A DNA stretch of 37,103 bases from Chitinophagaceae bacterium (GTDB taxonomy: Bacteria > Bacteroidota > Bacteroidia > Chitinophagales > Chitinophagaceae): the NCBI GenBank assembly GCA_019247775.1, contig JAFBAN010000165.1:1-37103 (forward strand), written 5' to 3'. The position numbers were made by a program, and so were the translations under genes. Every line of letters starts with the position of its first letter. The stretch's first letter is position 1. The notes under the pieces were generated by a model that was not told the origin of the DNA, searched no databases, and worked only from the letters and a program-made list of their open reading frames with translations. Below, one piece after another: positions 27,528 to 34,951 of the stretch.

Positions 27528-27878
27528 CTAATCTACCCCCAATTCCCTCCTCATCTTCCCCGAAAGCTTCATCTTCACCAGCTCATAAGCCTGCCCCAGA
27601 TATTTTTTCCACTCCGTTTTCTTCATTTTCCTGATATCATCCACCCAAACCCATTTATGCTTGGCCATATACGGCGCCGGCTTGAAACCTGGCCGCTGGC
27701 ACATTTCTTCAAATTCTTCATCGCTCACCTTAAATGATGCAGTCACCGGCGATTGCTCCAGTCCCGCCACGCAGAACATTTTAGCGCCTACCGAAAACAC
27801 CAGGTCCTGGCCCCATTTGATGTCTTCGGTTACTGCGGGGAGCGTTTGGCAGATTTCGCGGATGTCGTCGATTGTCAT
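27528..27878 (-). CDS. MmcQ/YjbR family protein
   Basis: A 116-residue protein of the MmcQ/YjbR family, with a CyaY-like alpha-beta fold proposed to bind DNA. Typical segments are the start MTIDDIREICQTLPAV, IKWGQDLVFSVGAKMFC, ASFKVSDEEFEEMCQRPG and the WVWVDD strand, followed by a C-terminal helix (YELVKMKLSGKMRREL). The cellular role of the family is unclear. The length matches the family. The stop codon lies next to TTAGCTAACGGC, a word also found at other gene ends here. Gaps of 61 and 87 nt separate it from its neighbours. Confidence 0.9.
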   Translation of the reverse strand: MTIDDIREICQTLPAVTEDIKWGQDLVFSVGAKMFCVAGLEQSPVTASFKVSDEEFEEMCQRPGFKPAPYMAKHKWVWVDDIRKMKKTEWKKYLGQAYELVKMKLSGKMRRELGVD

Positions 27879-27939
27879 GGAAATGATTTTGTATTTAAGT
27901 CATTTTGTTGCCGGTGTTCTGCTTTCCCGTTAAATAGTT

Positions 27940-28413
27940 TCAAATTTTCGCACCTGGTGTTTTATTAAAAATAAAGATCAAACCACTGGATAAGGCAATA
28001 AACAAGCATAGCGGGGAATAAATTTGCGTGTCGCTTATTCCAAACTTTGTCCACTTCACAGTCTTAAAAAAGCCGACAAATTTGAAATCCCCAATCGCCC
28101 TGATAAGAAATACGACTGCAATGGCCAAAGTACCATAGTGGAAATACTTTCTCCTTATATATCTGTCAAAAAAACCTTTGTTACCTACTGTTATTAAAAT
28201 TAAACACAGCAAGCTAAAAGCAACAATTAACGTGGCTGCCTTACCCGGGTTGAATTTGTGTAACCCATTTGAACTTGTCGGTAAAACAAGGTCATACCAA
28301 AGTTTACCGCCGAAAGCCCAGTAAAAATGCAATATAGAAAGTGCGAAAAAAATCCCCGCGTTGACAAAAATGAGAATACTCCGAACGATCCGTTTTAAAA
28401 TATAATTCTTCAT
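27940..28413 (-). CDS. DUF3995 family membrane protein (AT-rich)
   Basis: A 157-residue membrane protein with about four hydrophobic spans: residues 12-34, 60-80, about 92-108 and about 134-152. The motif ALSILHFYWAFGG in the first span and LVLPTSSNG after it are typical of the DUF3995 family, whose function is not known. The start is ATG 28413. The gene is AT-rich compared with the neighbouring MmcQ/YjbR gene. The 33-nt gap to the upstream gene (28447) makes co-transcription plausible. Confidence 0.78.
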   Translation of the reverse strand: MKNYILKRIVRSILIFVNAGIFFALSILHFYWAFGGKLWYDLVLPTSSNGLHKFNPGKAATLIVAFSLLCLILITVGNKGFFDRYIRRKYFHYGTLAIAVVFLIRAIGDFKFVGFFKTVKWTKFGISDTQIYSPLCLFIALSSGLIFIFNKTPGAKI

Positions 28414-28446
28414 TTTACGCCTGTGTATTATTTCCTGGCAGCAGTT

Positions 28447-28944
28447 TTATTTCTTTTGCCTGACCTTCCAATATTCCAAAAACTGTTCTTCTGTTGTGAT
28501 AATTTCATTTCCATCTATAAGAGAACCGCCTCTTCGAATGTTGTCAAGCATGCAATCATATGCAAATTGATCTTTTTGTTTGTCAGACTGATACTCTACA
28601 GAACTGATTTGCTCTTTATATTCCTGGCAAAGCTCTTCCCAGAGTTCTTTGTCGTGGTCCACATTTATAACAACAATTGGCTTTTCTTTTGCTTTCTTAT
28701 TGAAGAATTCAAGAATGTCCCTGAAAATAACGCGCTTATCAAACTCAGTGATGATGTTACTGCTTTTCCATTTCTGAATATCGTCCATAAAAACTCTACG
28801 CCCATCTATCCATGTTGAGCTAATATACAACGAGTCGTTTTCGGTCACATATTCTAAATCTTCGCCTCTAAATCCCAGGGAAATTTTTGGGAATGAGCTT
28901 TTGGCGGCTTTTGTTGTAAAAAGTCCTCTAAAAAAACTTAGCAT
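28447..28944 (-). CDS. Soluble protein of unknown function (AT-rich)
   Basis: A 165-residue protein with no signal peptide or membrane segment beyond a mildly hydrophobic start (MLSFFRGLFTTKAAK). The rest is charged and well-ordered in appearance (EYVTENDSLYISSTWIDGRRVFMDDIQKWK, IVVINVDHDKELWEELCQEY). It resembles small immunity-like or stress-associated proteins of accessory regions, but I recognise no family. The start is ATG 28944; a GTG at 28950 is possible. A 131-residue frame on the opposite strand was rejected as a shadow. It is probably co-transcribed with the DUF3995 gene downstream. Confidence 0.7.
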   Translation of the reverse strand: MLSFFRGLFTTKAAKSSFPKISLGFRGEDLEYVTENDSLYISSTWIDGRRVFMDDIQKWKSSNIITEFDKRVIFRDILEFFNKKAKEKPIVVINVDHDKELWEELCQEYKEQISSVEYQSDKQKDQFAYDCMLDNIRRGGSLIDGNEIITTEEQFLEYWKVRQKK

Positions 28945-29016
28945 TGGCACAAATTGTCATAGAGAATATGGTGGCCTCGATAGCTAAACCCAAATTACCG
29001 CAGCCCTCGCAAAATT

Positions 29017-29050
29017 CCAACAACTGGCGCCCATAAGCGCCCGTCGTTGG
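29017..29050. repeat. GC-rich hairpin in a long spacer
   Basis: CCAACAACTGGCGC (29017-29030) pairs with GCGCCCGTCGTTGG (29037-29050) at 12 of 14 positions around a CCATAA loop. It lies in the spacer 28945-29343, which otherwise shows no gene. Confidence 0.6.
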
Positions 29051-29343
29051 CAGTTTCCCGGCTGTATTCACCCCGTCTGCTTTTATTCCCTTACATCCTG
29101 TAAACATTCTCCCAATGTTTTATTGAAGTCCAAATCCTTTTAGCGCAGCTCTCAAGGCAAGAACTTAATGCAGTTGCGGACCAATAATTGCGTAAATGTT
29201 GCTTTTTCACCGTTTTTGGCTACAACCCGCAACGCCAGTTTTTGTTTCGCGATGGCTGGCCCTCTACTATTCTCAGAAATGGTGAAATAAATCAGGATGC
29301 AGTGAAAAAGGCTGTCACCCGTCTGGCCGGCATATAAAACAAA

Positions 29344-29368
29344 TAAGCCGCTGAAATTCAGCGGCTTA
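29344..29368 (-). terminator. Rho-independent terminator of the tRNA-Glu gene
   Basis: On the minus strand TAAGCCGCTGA pairs with TCAGCGGCTTA over 11 bp with a 3-nt loop, beginning 6 nt after the tRNA 3' end. It is followed by the T-rich run TTTGTTTTAT. Confidence 0.85.
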
Positions 29369-29373
29369 AGTCG

Positions 29374-29445
29374 TACCCGGTACGGGAATCGAACCCGTCT
29401 TTGCCCCGTGAAAGGGGGCTGTCCTAGCCGATAGACGAACCGGGC
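29374..29445 (-). tRNA. tRNA-Glu (anticodon TTC)
   Basis: The minus strand folds as a standard cloverleaf of 72 nt: acceptor GCCCGGT with ACCGGGT, D-arm GTCTATCGGCTAGGAC, anticodon stem GCCCC/GGGGC with loop CTTTCAC (TTC at the anticodon), and T-arm ACGGGTTCGATTCCCGT. The discriminator base is A, and CCA is not encoded. It has its own promoter and terminator and stands as a single gene. Confidence 0.96.
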
Positions 29446-29466
29446 ATTTTTTTGTCAATCGGGACG

Positions 29467-29498
29467 CAAAAATAGGTTTAGGGAGTTTCTCGGCCAAA
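29467..29498 (-). promoter_or_regulatory. Promoter of tRNA-Glu
   Basis: TTTG (29498-29495), a 20-nt spacer and TATTTTTG (29474-29467) on the minus strand match the Bacteroidota consensus exactly. The expected start is about 15 nt before the tRNA 5' end. Confidence 0.8.
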
Positions 29499-29514
29499 AG
29501 AAATTTAAAAAGGC

Positions 29515-29595
29515 AGCTGTTAGCCGTCAGCCATTAGCTTTCAACCCCTCCCGAAGGATCAAACGCTGACGGCTAACAGCTAAAAGCTAACAGCT
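29515..29595. repeat. Inverted repeat of GCTAACA-type heptads
   Basis: AGCTGTTAGCCGTCAGC (29515-29531) is the perfect complement of GCTGACGGCTAACAGCT (29565-29581), a 17-bp stem around a 33-nt loop. The right side continues in 7-nt register: GCTGACG, GCTAACA, GCTAAAA, GCTAACA, GCTGATT. It separates the divergent tRNA-Glu and gapA promoters. Confidence 0.9.
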
Positions 29596-29613
29596 GATTA
29601 ACCCCAAATAACC

Positions 29614-29621
29614 TAATTTTG
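29614..29621 (+). promoter_or_regulatory. Putative -7 box of gapA
   Basis: TAATTTTG matches TAnnTTTG exactly, 36 nt before the gapA ATG. No clear TTTG is present at -33, where the heptad repeat ends. Its position excludes an upstream TTG start at 29619. Confidence 0.55.
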
Positions 29622-29657
29622 CCCTTCGTTAAATTTCCAACCCAAAACAAGCAATCA

Positions 29658-30671
29658 ATGAGTACAGTAAAAGTTGCGATCAATGGTTTCGGCCGGATCG
29701 GACGTTTGGTTTTTCGCCAGATCTATAATATGGATGGCATCGACGTGGTGGCCATCAATGACCTCACCAGCCCCAAAGTGCTCGCCCATCTCCTGAAATA
29801 CGACAGCGCCCAGGGCCGCTTCGACGCAGAAGTAACCGCTACCGAAGATTCCATCGTCGTAAACGGCGATACCGTTAAGATATACGCACAGAAAGATCCC
29901 GCCCAGATCCCCTGGGGCAGCCATAGCGTTGATGTGGTGATCGAATCCACCGGCTTCTTCACAGACAAAGACAAAGCCGAAGCCCATCTCAAAGCCGGCG
30001 CCAAACGCGTGGTCATCTCCGCCCCTGCTACCGGCGATCTCAAGACCGTTGTGTTCAACGTCAACCATTCCATTCTCGATGGCAGCGAGACCATCATCTC
30101 CTGCGCATCCTGCACCACCAACTGCCTGGCGCCGATGGCCAAGACCCTGCACGATAAATTCACCATCCTCGCAGGCCTTATGACCACCATCCACGCCTAC
30201 ACCAACGACCAGAACACACTCGATGCCCCGCATCCCAAAGGTGATCTTCGTCGCGCCAGGGCCGCGGCCGCCAATATCGTTCCTAACAGTACCGGCGCGG
30301 CCAAAGCCATCGGACTGGTACTGCCCGACCTGAAAGGCAAACTCGACGGCGGCGCCCAGCGCGTGCCCGTGATTACCGGCTCTTCTACCGAACTGGTATC
30401 CACCCTCGCTAAAAAAGTGACCGTGGAAGAAGTGAACGCCGCCATGAAAGCCGCTTCAAATGAAAGCTTCGGCTACACCGAAGACGAACTGGTAAGCTCC
30501 GACATCATCGGCATCCGCTTCGGCTCCCTGTTCGATGCCACCCAGACCAAAGTGATTACCGCCGGTGATACGCAGATGGTGAAGACCGTGAGCTGGTACG
30601 ACAATGAAATGAGCTATGTGAGCCAGCTGGTTCGCACCGTGAAATATTTCGCGGGACTGATCTCTAAATAG
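29658..30671 (+). CDS. gapA: Glyceraldehyde-3-phosphate dehydrogenase
   Basis: A 337-residue glycolytic enzyme that converts glyceraldehyde 3-phosphate, NAD+ and phosphate to 1,3-bisphosphoglycerate in the cytoplasm. The NAD-binding start [15 protein letters not shown] is present, with an aspartate after the second strand (INDL, Asp35) that favours NAD over NADP. The active-site motif [10 protein letters not shown] holds nucleophile Cys152, and His179 ([10 protein letters not shown]) is the base. The C-terminal [15 protein letters not shown] segment is typical. The length is normal for the family. The start is ATG 29658 because the -7 box lies just upstream. The next gene, pgk, encodes the following glycolytic step, separated by a 301-nt repeat-rich spacer. 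Confidence 0.97.
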   Translation: MSTVKVAINGFGRIGRLVFRQIYNMDGIDVVAINDLTSPKVLAHLLKYDSAQGRFDAEVTATEDSIVVNGDTVKIYAQKDPAQIPWGSHSVDVVIESTGFFTDKDKAEAHLKAGAKRVVISAPATGDLKTVVFNVNHSILDGSETIISCASCTTNCLAPMAKTLHDKFTILAGLMTTIHAYTNDQNTLDAPHPKGDLRRARAAAANIVPNSTGAAKAIGLVLPDLKGKLDGGAQRVPVITGSSTELVSTLAKKVTVEEVNAAMKAASNESFGYTEDELVSSDIIGIRFGSLFDATQTKVITAGDTQMVKTVSWYDNEMSYVSQLVRTVKYFAGLISK

Positions 30672-30710
30672 TATTGTCCCGGCTGCAGGATAGCATTGAG
30701 CTTCGTTGTG

Positions 30711-30739
30711 CTCGCTTCGCGAAGCTTCAGCGAAGCGAG
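30711..30739 (+). terminator. Hairpin downstream of gapA
   Basis: CTCGCTTCGC (30711-30720) and GCGAAGCGAG (30730-30739) form a perfect 10-bp stem with a 9-nt loop, 40 nt after the gapA stop. There is no T-run after it, so it may instead be an attenuator or a repeat hairpin. Confidence 0.5.
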
Positions 30740-30762
30740 GTCACTCACTTCGGCTGCAGTGC

Positions 30763-30944
30763 GGGTTAAACACATAGATACATAGGTATCATAGGGCACA
30801 TAGAACTCACTATGTGCTCTTTTCTTTTCCTATGTTCCTATGTGTTAACCCAGGAGCAGCCGAAACACATAGATACATAGCTACAATAGGGCACATAAGA
30901 AAAAAACTATACGCCCTTTTCCTTTCCTATGTTCCTATCTGTTT
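30763..30944. repeat. Two tandem copies of an ACACATAG inverted repeat
   Basis: Copy 1 has arms at 30763-30786 and 30829-30851 plus an inner perfect 8-bp stem, GCACATAG/CTATGTGC (30796-30803 with 30810-30817). Copy 2 has arms at 30863-30880 and 30927-30944. Both copies share ACACATAGATACATAG and end with CCTATGTTCCTAT. Together they fill most of the gapA-pgk spacer, and the pgk ATG is 28 nt after copy 2. Confidence 0.88.
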
Positions 30945-30972
30945 AACTTACGCTCTCAAAAGCAAGCAACCC

Positions 30973-32178
30973 ATGAGCCAGTTCAGCGATCATAATTTCA
31001 AAGGCGAGAAAGCCCTGATCCGCGTAGATTTCAACGTGCCTCTCGATAAAGACTACCGGATCACCGACGACACGCGCATGCGCGCCACCATTCCCACCAT
31101 CCAAAAGATCCTGAAAGACGGCGGAAGCGTGATACTGATGAGTCATCTGGGCCGGCCCAAAGACGGTCCAACAGAAAAATATTCATTAAAACACCTGGTA
31201 AACCATTTAAGTGACCTGCTCGGCGGCGTTACCGTAAAATTTGCCGACGACTGCATCGGCGCATCGGCAGCCGAACAGGCCGCATCGCTCCAGCCCGGCG
31301 AAGTACTGCTGCTCGAGAACCTGCGCTTCTACAAGGAAGAAGAAAAAGGCGATCCTGCATTCGCCGAAAAACTGAGTAAGCTGGGCGATATCTATGTGAA
31401 CGACGCTTTCGGCACCGCGCACCGCGCGCATGCATCCACCGCGGTGATCGCCAACAATTTTCCGGCAGGCAAAAAAATGTTCGGCTATGTAATGGAAGGC
31501 GAAGTATCCAGCGCCGAAAAAGTAATGCACGAAGCGCAGAAGCCATTCACCGCCATTATCGGCGGCGCTAAAGTGAGCGACAAGATCCTCATCATCGAAA
31601 ACCTGCTCGACCGGGCCACAGATATCATCATCGGCGGCGGCATGTCCTACACTTTCCTGAAAGCGCAGGGCGGCACCATCGGCAACTCACTCTGTGAGGA
31701 AGACCGTATCGACACCGCACTTGAACTGCTGAAAAAAGCGGAAGCCAAAGGCGTATGCATCCACCTGCCTTCCGACTCGGTGATAGCCGATAAGTTTGCC
31801 GCCGATGCAGATACTTCTTCTTCTCCCAGCAACCATATTCCCGATGGCTGGATGGGGCTCGATATCGGCGCCAATGCCTGCGAGCAGTTCAGCAACTGCA
31901 TCAAACGCTCCAAAACCATTTTATGGAATGGCCCGATGGGTGTATTCGAGATGGAAAAATTCCAGCACGGCACCAAAGCCATCGCCACGGCCATTGCAGC
32001 GGCTACTGATGCCGGCGCTTTCTCGCTGGTAGGCGGTGGCGACAGCGTAGCGGCGGTGAACCAGTTCGGCTTCGCCGATAAGGTCAGCTATGTTTCCACC
32101 GGCGGCGGCGCCTTACTGGAATACTTCGAAGGCAAAACCCTCCCCGGCATCGCCGCCATCAATGATGCCGCTAAGTAG
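30973..32178 (+). CDS. pgk: Phosphoglycerate kinase
   Basis: A 401-residue cytoplasmic enzyme that transfers the acyl phosphate of 1,3-bisphosphoglycerate to ADP, the step after GAPDH. Family motifs are clear: [12 protein letters not shown] at the N-terminus, [43 protein letters not shown], the nucleotide-binding-domain segment [22 protein letters not shown] and [13 protein letters not shown], and the C-terminal [21 protein letters not shown]. The length is normal. The start is ATG 30973 (MSQFSDHNF). The frame is open further upstream only because it runs through the ACACATAG repeat. A dedicated promoter was not identified in the spacer, so transcription may come from gapA. Confidence 0.97.
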   Translation: MSQFSDHNFKGEKALIRVDFNVPLDKDYRITDDTRMRATIPTIQKILKDGGSVILMSHLGRPKDGPTEKYSLKHLVNHLSDLLGGVTVKFADDCIGASAAEQAASLQPGEVLLLENLRFYKEEEKGDPAFAEKLSKLGDIYVNDAFGTAHRAHASTAVIANNFPAGKKMFGYVMEGEVSSAEKVMHEAQKPFTAIIGGAKVSDKILIIENLLDRATDIIIGGGMSYTFLKAQGGTIGNSLCEEDRIDTALELLKKAEAKGVCIHLPSDSVIADKFAADADTSSSPSNHIPDGWMGLDIGANACEQFSNCIKRSKTILWNGPMGVFEMEKFQHGTKAIATAIAAATDAGAFSLVGGGDSVAAVNQFGFADKVSYVSTGGGALLEYFEGKTLPGIAAINDAAK

Positions 32179-32192
32179 CGATCCTCCGTGAG

Positions 32193-32291
32193 CCTCCGTG
32201 CATTCCGTGCCTCTGTGGTAAAACGCCGTGTCTCTGTTACCTCATGAAACATCAGCCTTATCTCACCACAGAGGCACGGAATGCACGGAGG
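32193..32291. repeat. Perfect 26-bp inverted repeat (CTCCGTG words)
   Basis: The arm at 32193-32218 is the exact reverse complement of the arm at 32266-32291 over 26 nt, with a 47-nt loop. The arms contain repeated words CCTCCGTG, ATTCCGTG and CCTCTGTG at 7-9 nt steps. It starts 15 nt after the pgk stop and ends 63 nt before the ATG of the outer-membrane protein gene. A near-match -7 box, TAACTTTT (32305-32312), follows the right arm. Confidence 0.95.
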
Positions 32292-32353
32292 TTCACAGAG
32301 TGTGTAACTTTTCAGAACCTCGCCCGTTACACCCCCAACTACCACTACCTGAT

Positions 32354-34741
32354 ATGAAAAAAGCGATCACCCTGCTGGCGCTTTGCCTGGCATTTGCCAC
32401 CGGCTACGCGCAGTACACCATCACCGGTAAAATAACGGACGAGAAACAGAAACCCGTTAAGGCCGCCACCGTATTACTATTACATCAGAAAGATTCCACC
32501 CTGGTCTTGTCAGCCCTCTCCGATGCGGGCGGCAATTTCAGTCTCAGTTCCAAAGAGGGAAAATATTTTGTAGCCATCAACATGCTCGGCTATAAAAAAA
32601 GCCTGCAGCCGGTTACCGTTACCGGAAAAGATCTCGAGCTGCCCGAGACCAAACTGCAACCCGCCGTTGTAACCCTGGGTGAAGTAACAGTTACCGCCAC
32701 CAAACCTTTTCTCGAGCAGCGCGCCGATAAACTTGTGGTAAATATAGAAGGCAGCGCCACTGCTGCGGGTTCAACCGCTATGGAAGTGCTGCAGAAAGTG
32801 CCTGGCGTTATCATCCGCAACGAGCAGGTAACCCTGGCCGGTAAAAGCAGCGTGAATATTCTGATCGATGGCAAGTCGTCGCAGTATACGGATATCAACC
32901 AGGTACTGGCGAGTCTCAGCGCGTCCAATATCGAAAAGATAGAGCTGATCAGCAATCCCGGCGCCAAATACGATGCTGCGGGCGGCGCCATTATCAATAT
33001 CATCCTGAAGAAGACTGCCAATCTCGGCACAAACGGTACCGTGCAGCTCACAGGCGTTGCCGGCCTCTACGAAAAAGGGAAATACGGTGTGGACCGTAAT
33101 TTCTATCGTTATTCTCCTTCCTTCTCGCTCAATCACCGCAAGGGAAAACTCAATATTTTCGGCAGCGCAAGTTATGTACACCGCGATCAGTTCGAGTACA
33201 TGGAACTGCAGCGGCTGATCCAGCCCAATAATTTCTTACAGGCCACTTATACCCCCGGTCACCGCGATGCAGAGAATTACCGCGCCGGACTGGATTTCTA
33301 TGCAGACAGCAAGAATACCATCGGCGTACTGGTACGTGGTTTCCATATTACGGGCAGTACCGAAGCGCAGAATACCACCCAGCAGCTGAAAGCTTCTACC
33401 GGCGACCAGCTGAGCAGTTTTAAAACATTCAACAATACCGCATTCGGGCGCAATAATATCGCCGCAGACCTCAACTGGAAGCATGTATTCGATACCGCCG
33501 GCAGGGAACTGAATATCGATTTCGATTATTCGTCTTTCCATATCAACAATACCAGCAATATCGTCAACAGCCTGTCTAATGGCACCAGCTATGTAAATAA
33601 CCAGCTTATCGATAATCCAGTGCGCTTTGCGGTGTTCAAACTGGATTATACGCATCCGTTCAATAAAGACAGTAAAATGGAACTGGGTGGAAAGATCAGC
33701 GCGGCAACGATCGACAATTACCTCACGTTCCGCAAATCGAATGTGATCGACCTCTCCAGGAGCACCGATTTCGAATACTCAGAAAATATCAATGCGCTCT
33801 ACGGAAGCTTCCAGCGAAAGTTCAACAGTTGGGAACTGAATATGGGCCTGCGTGCCGAGCAGACGGTGGCCAAGGGCAAGAATGCAACCACCGAATTACT
33901 GAACAGGGATTACTGGCAGCTTTTCCCTTCCATTTTTCTCACAAAGCGAATCGATAAGAATTTTGCCACCGTGGGCCAATACACCAGGCGCGTGAACCGT
34001 CCGGGCTTTCAGCAGCAGAATCCATTCATTCAATACCTCGATTCGCTCACATATACCCGCGGCAATCCATATCTGAAGCCCGAAGTATCTGATGCGTATA
34101 AATTCCTGGTCACTTATCAAAACCAGCCTTTCTTCTCCATCAGTTATAACCGCACCGCCGATGTGATCTTCCAGGATGCGCCCAAACAGGAAGGCAATCT
34201 TACCTACACCATGCCGGAGAACCTGGCTGCCTTCGAAAATGTGGTGTTCGAATTGAATTTCCCGATCCAGTTCGGAAAAAAGATCAGCGGGTTTGGCGGC
34301 AACCAGTTCATCTATAATCATTACAAGGCAGATTATCTAGGCAGCACCTATAACCGCTCAAAATGGAACTGGCAGGCTTACTGGCAGGTGGCTTATAAAC
34401 CCAGGCCCGGCTGGAATATTGAAGTATCCGGTTTCTATACAACCAATTTCCTGAACGAGTTTATCGAGATCGGGGAACTGGGCAACCTGAACCTGGCGAT
34501 ACAGCGGGTGTTTATGGATAAGAAGGCACGGCTTACACTTAATTTCAATGACCTGCTGTTCTCGCAGCGGAGCAGGGGCAGCATCCAGTACCAGGACATT
34601 AATGTGCTTTTCCGTCAGGCCAATGAAACCCGGAACGTACGTCTGACTTTCAGCTATTCATTCGGGAACCAGAAACTGAAAGCAGTGCGCAACCGCAGCA
34701 CCGGGTCAGATGCTGAGGCGAATCGTGTAAAGACCAATTAG
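32354..34741 (+). CDS. TonB-dependent receptor-like outer-membrane beta-barrel protein
   Basis: A 795-residue outer-membrane protein. Residues 1-19 (MKKAITLLALCLAFATGYAQ) are a signal peptide. Residues about 22-105 are a carboxypeptidase-regulatory-like domain (YTITGKITDEKQKPVKAATV, then GNFSLSSKEGKYFVAINMLGYKK). A plug domain follows at about 115-225 (VTVTATKPFLEQRADKLVVN, then IDGKSSQYTDINQVLASL). The rest is a beta-barrel with alternating aromatic and polar residues, ending in NVRLTFSYSFGNQK-like strands. It resembles the outer-membrane barrel family 3 type of Bacteroidota, and the substrate is unknown. No SusD partner is adjacent, so it is probably not a polysaccharide-utilisation pair. 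The start is ATG 32354; the frame upstream runs only through the repeat. Confidence 0.9.
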   Translation: MKKAITLLALCLAFATGYAQYTITGKITDEKQKPVKAATVLLLHQKDSTLVLSALSDAGGNFSLSSKEGKYFVAINMLGYKKSLQPVTVTGKDLELPETKLQPAVVTLGEVTVTATKPFLEQRADKLVVNIEGSATAAGSTAMEVLQKVPGVIIRNEQVTLAGKSSVNILIDGKSSQYTDINQVLASLSASNIEKIELISNPGAKYDAAGGAIINIILKKTANLGTNGTVQLTGVAGLYEKGKYGVDRNFYRYSPSFSLNHRKGKLNIFGSASYVHRDQFEYMELQRLIQPNNFLQATYTPGHRDAENYRAGLDFYADSKNTIGVLVRGFHITGSTEAQNTTQQLKASTGDQLSSFKTFNNTAFGRNNIAADLNWKHVFDTAGRELNIDFDYSSFHINNTSNIVNSLSNGTSYVNNQLIDNPVRFAVFKLDYTHPFNKDSKMELGGKISAATIDNYLTFRKSNVIDLSRSTDFEYSENINALYGSFQRKFNSWELNMGLRAEQTVAKGKNATTELLNRDYWQLFPSIFLTKRIDKNFATVGQYTRRVNRPGFQQQNPFIQYLDSLTYTRGNPYLKPEVSDAYKFLVTYQNQPFFSISYNRTADVIFQDAPKQEGNLTYTMPENLAAFENVVFELNFPIQFGKKISGFGGNQFIYNHYKADYLGSTYNRSKWNWQAYWQVAYKPRPGWNIEVSGFYTTNFLNEFIEIGELGNLNLAIQRVFMDKKARLTLNFNDLLFSQRSRGSIQYQDINVLFRQANETRNVRLTFSYSFGNQKLKAVRNRSTGSDAEANRVKTN

Positions 34742-34758
34742 CAATTTTTTACCACCAG

Positions 34759-34825
34759 GGCGCAACGACGCGAAGGCGCGCGGGGAGAACAGCACTATCC
34801 TCGCGCAGCTTTGCGTCGTTGCGCC
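34759..34825. repeat. Inverted repeat downstream of the barrel gene (CGCAACGACGC)
   Basis: GGCGCAACGACGC (34759-34771) is the perfect complement of GCGTCGTTGCGCC (34813-34825). Inside it, GCGCG/CGCGC words (34776-34805) can pair further. It begins 18 nt after the stop and could act as a terminator, but it has the arm-and-word structure of the other spacer repeats. Confidence 0.85.
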
Positions 34826-34862
34826 TTTCGGTAATATTAGCCAGTGTCGGCGCATCAGCCAT

Positions 34863-34895
34863 TTTGCCATATCCGGGCTCGTGGAATAGGATTTG
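34863..34895 (+). promoter_or_regulatory. Possible promoter of the LemA cluster
   Basis: TTTG (34863-34866), a 20-nt spacer and TAGGATTTG (34887-34895), a TAnnTTTG-like box with one extra base. It lies 57 nt before the lemA ATG. Confidence 0.4.
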
Positions 34896-34951
34896 TAATA
34901 TTTAAGCCAGTTTATCTACAAACAAGTAAATTACATTAAAACTAAACACTC

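Noticed and set aside
28423..28818. 131-residue plus-strand frame
   Set aside because: It is opposite the 28447-28944 gene, whose product looks more protein-like. The plus-strand frame is Phe/Leu-rich with no conserved pattern.
28951..29101. Short minus-strand frame (about 60 codons) in the spacer upstream of the 28944 gene
   Set aside because: It is interrupted before the gene start, covers the 29017-29050 hairpin and has no recognisable protein character.
24733..29343. Integron cassette array with attC sites
   Set aside because: Some spacer words (TAACAACGGC) recall attC ends, but no paired R'/R'' sites with the expected spacing and no integrase were found.
29655..30233. 192-residue minus-strand frame opposite gapA
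   Set aside because: Antisense shadow in a GC-rich, strongly conserved gene.
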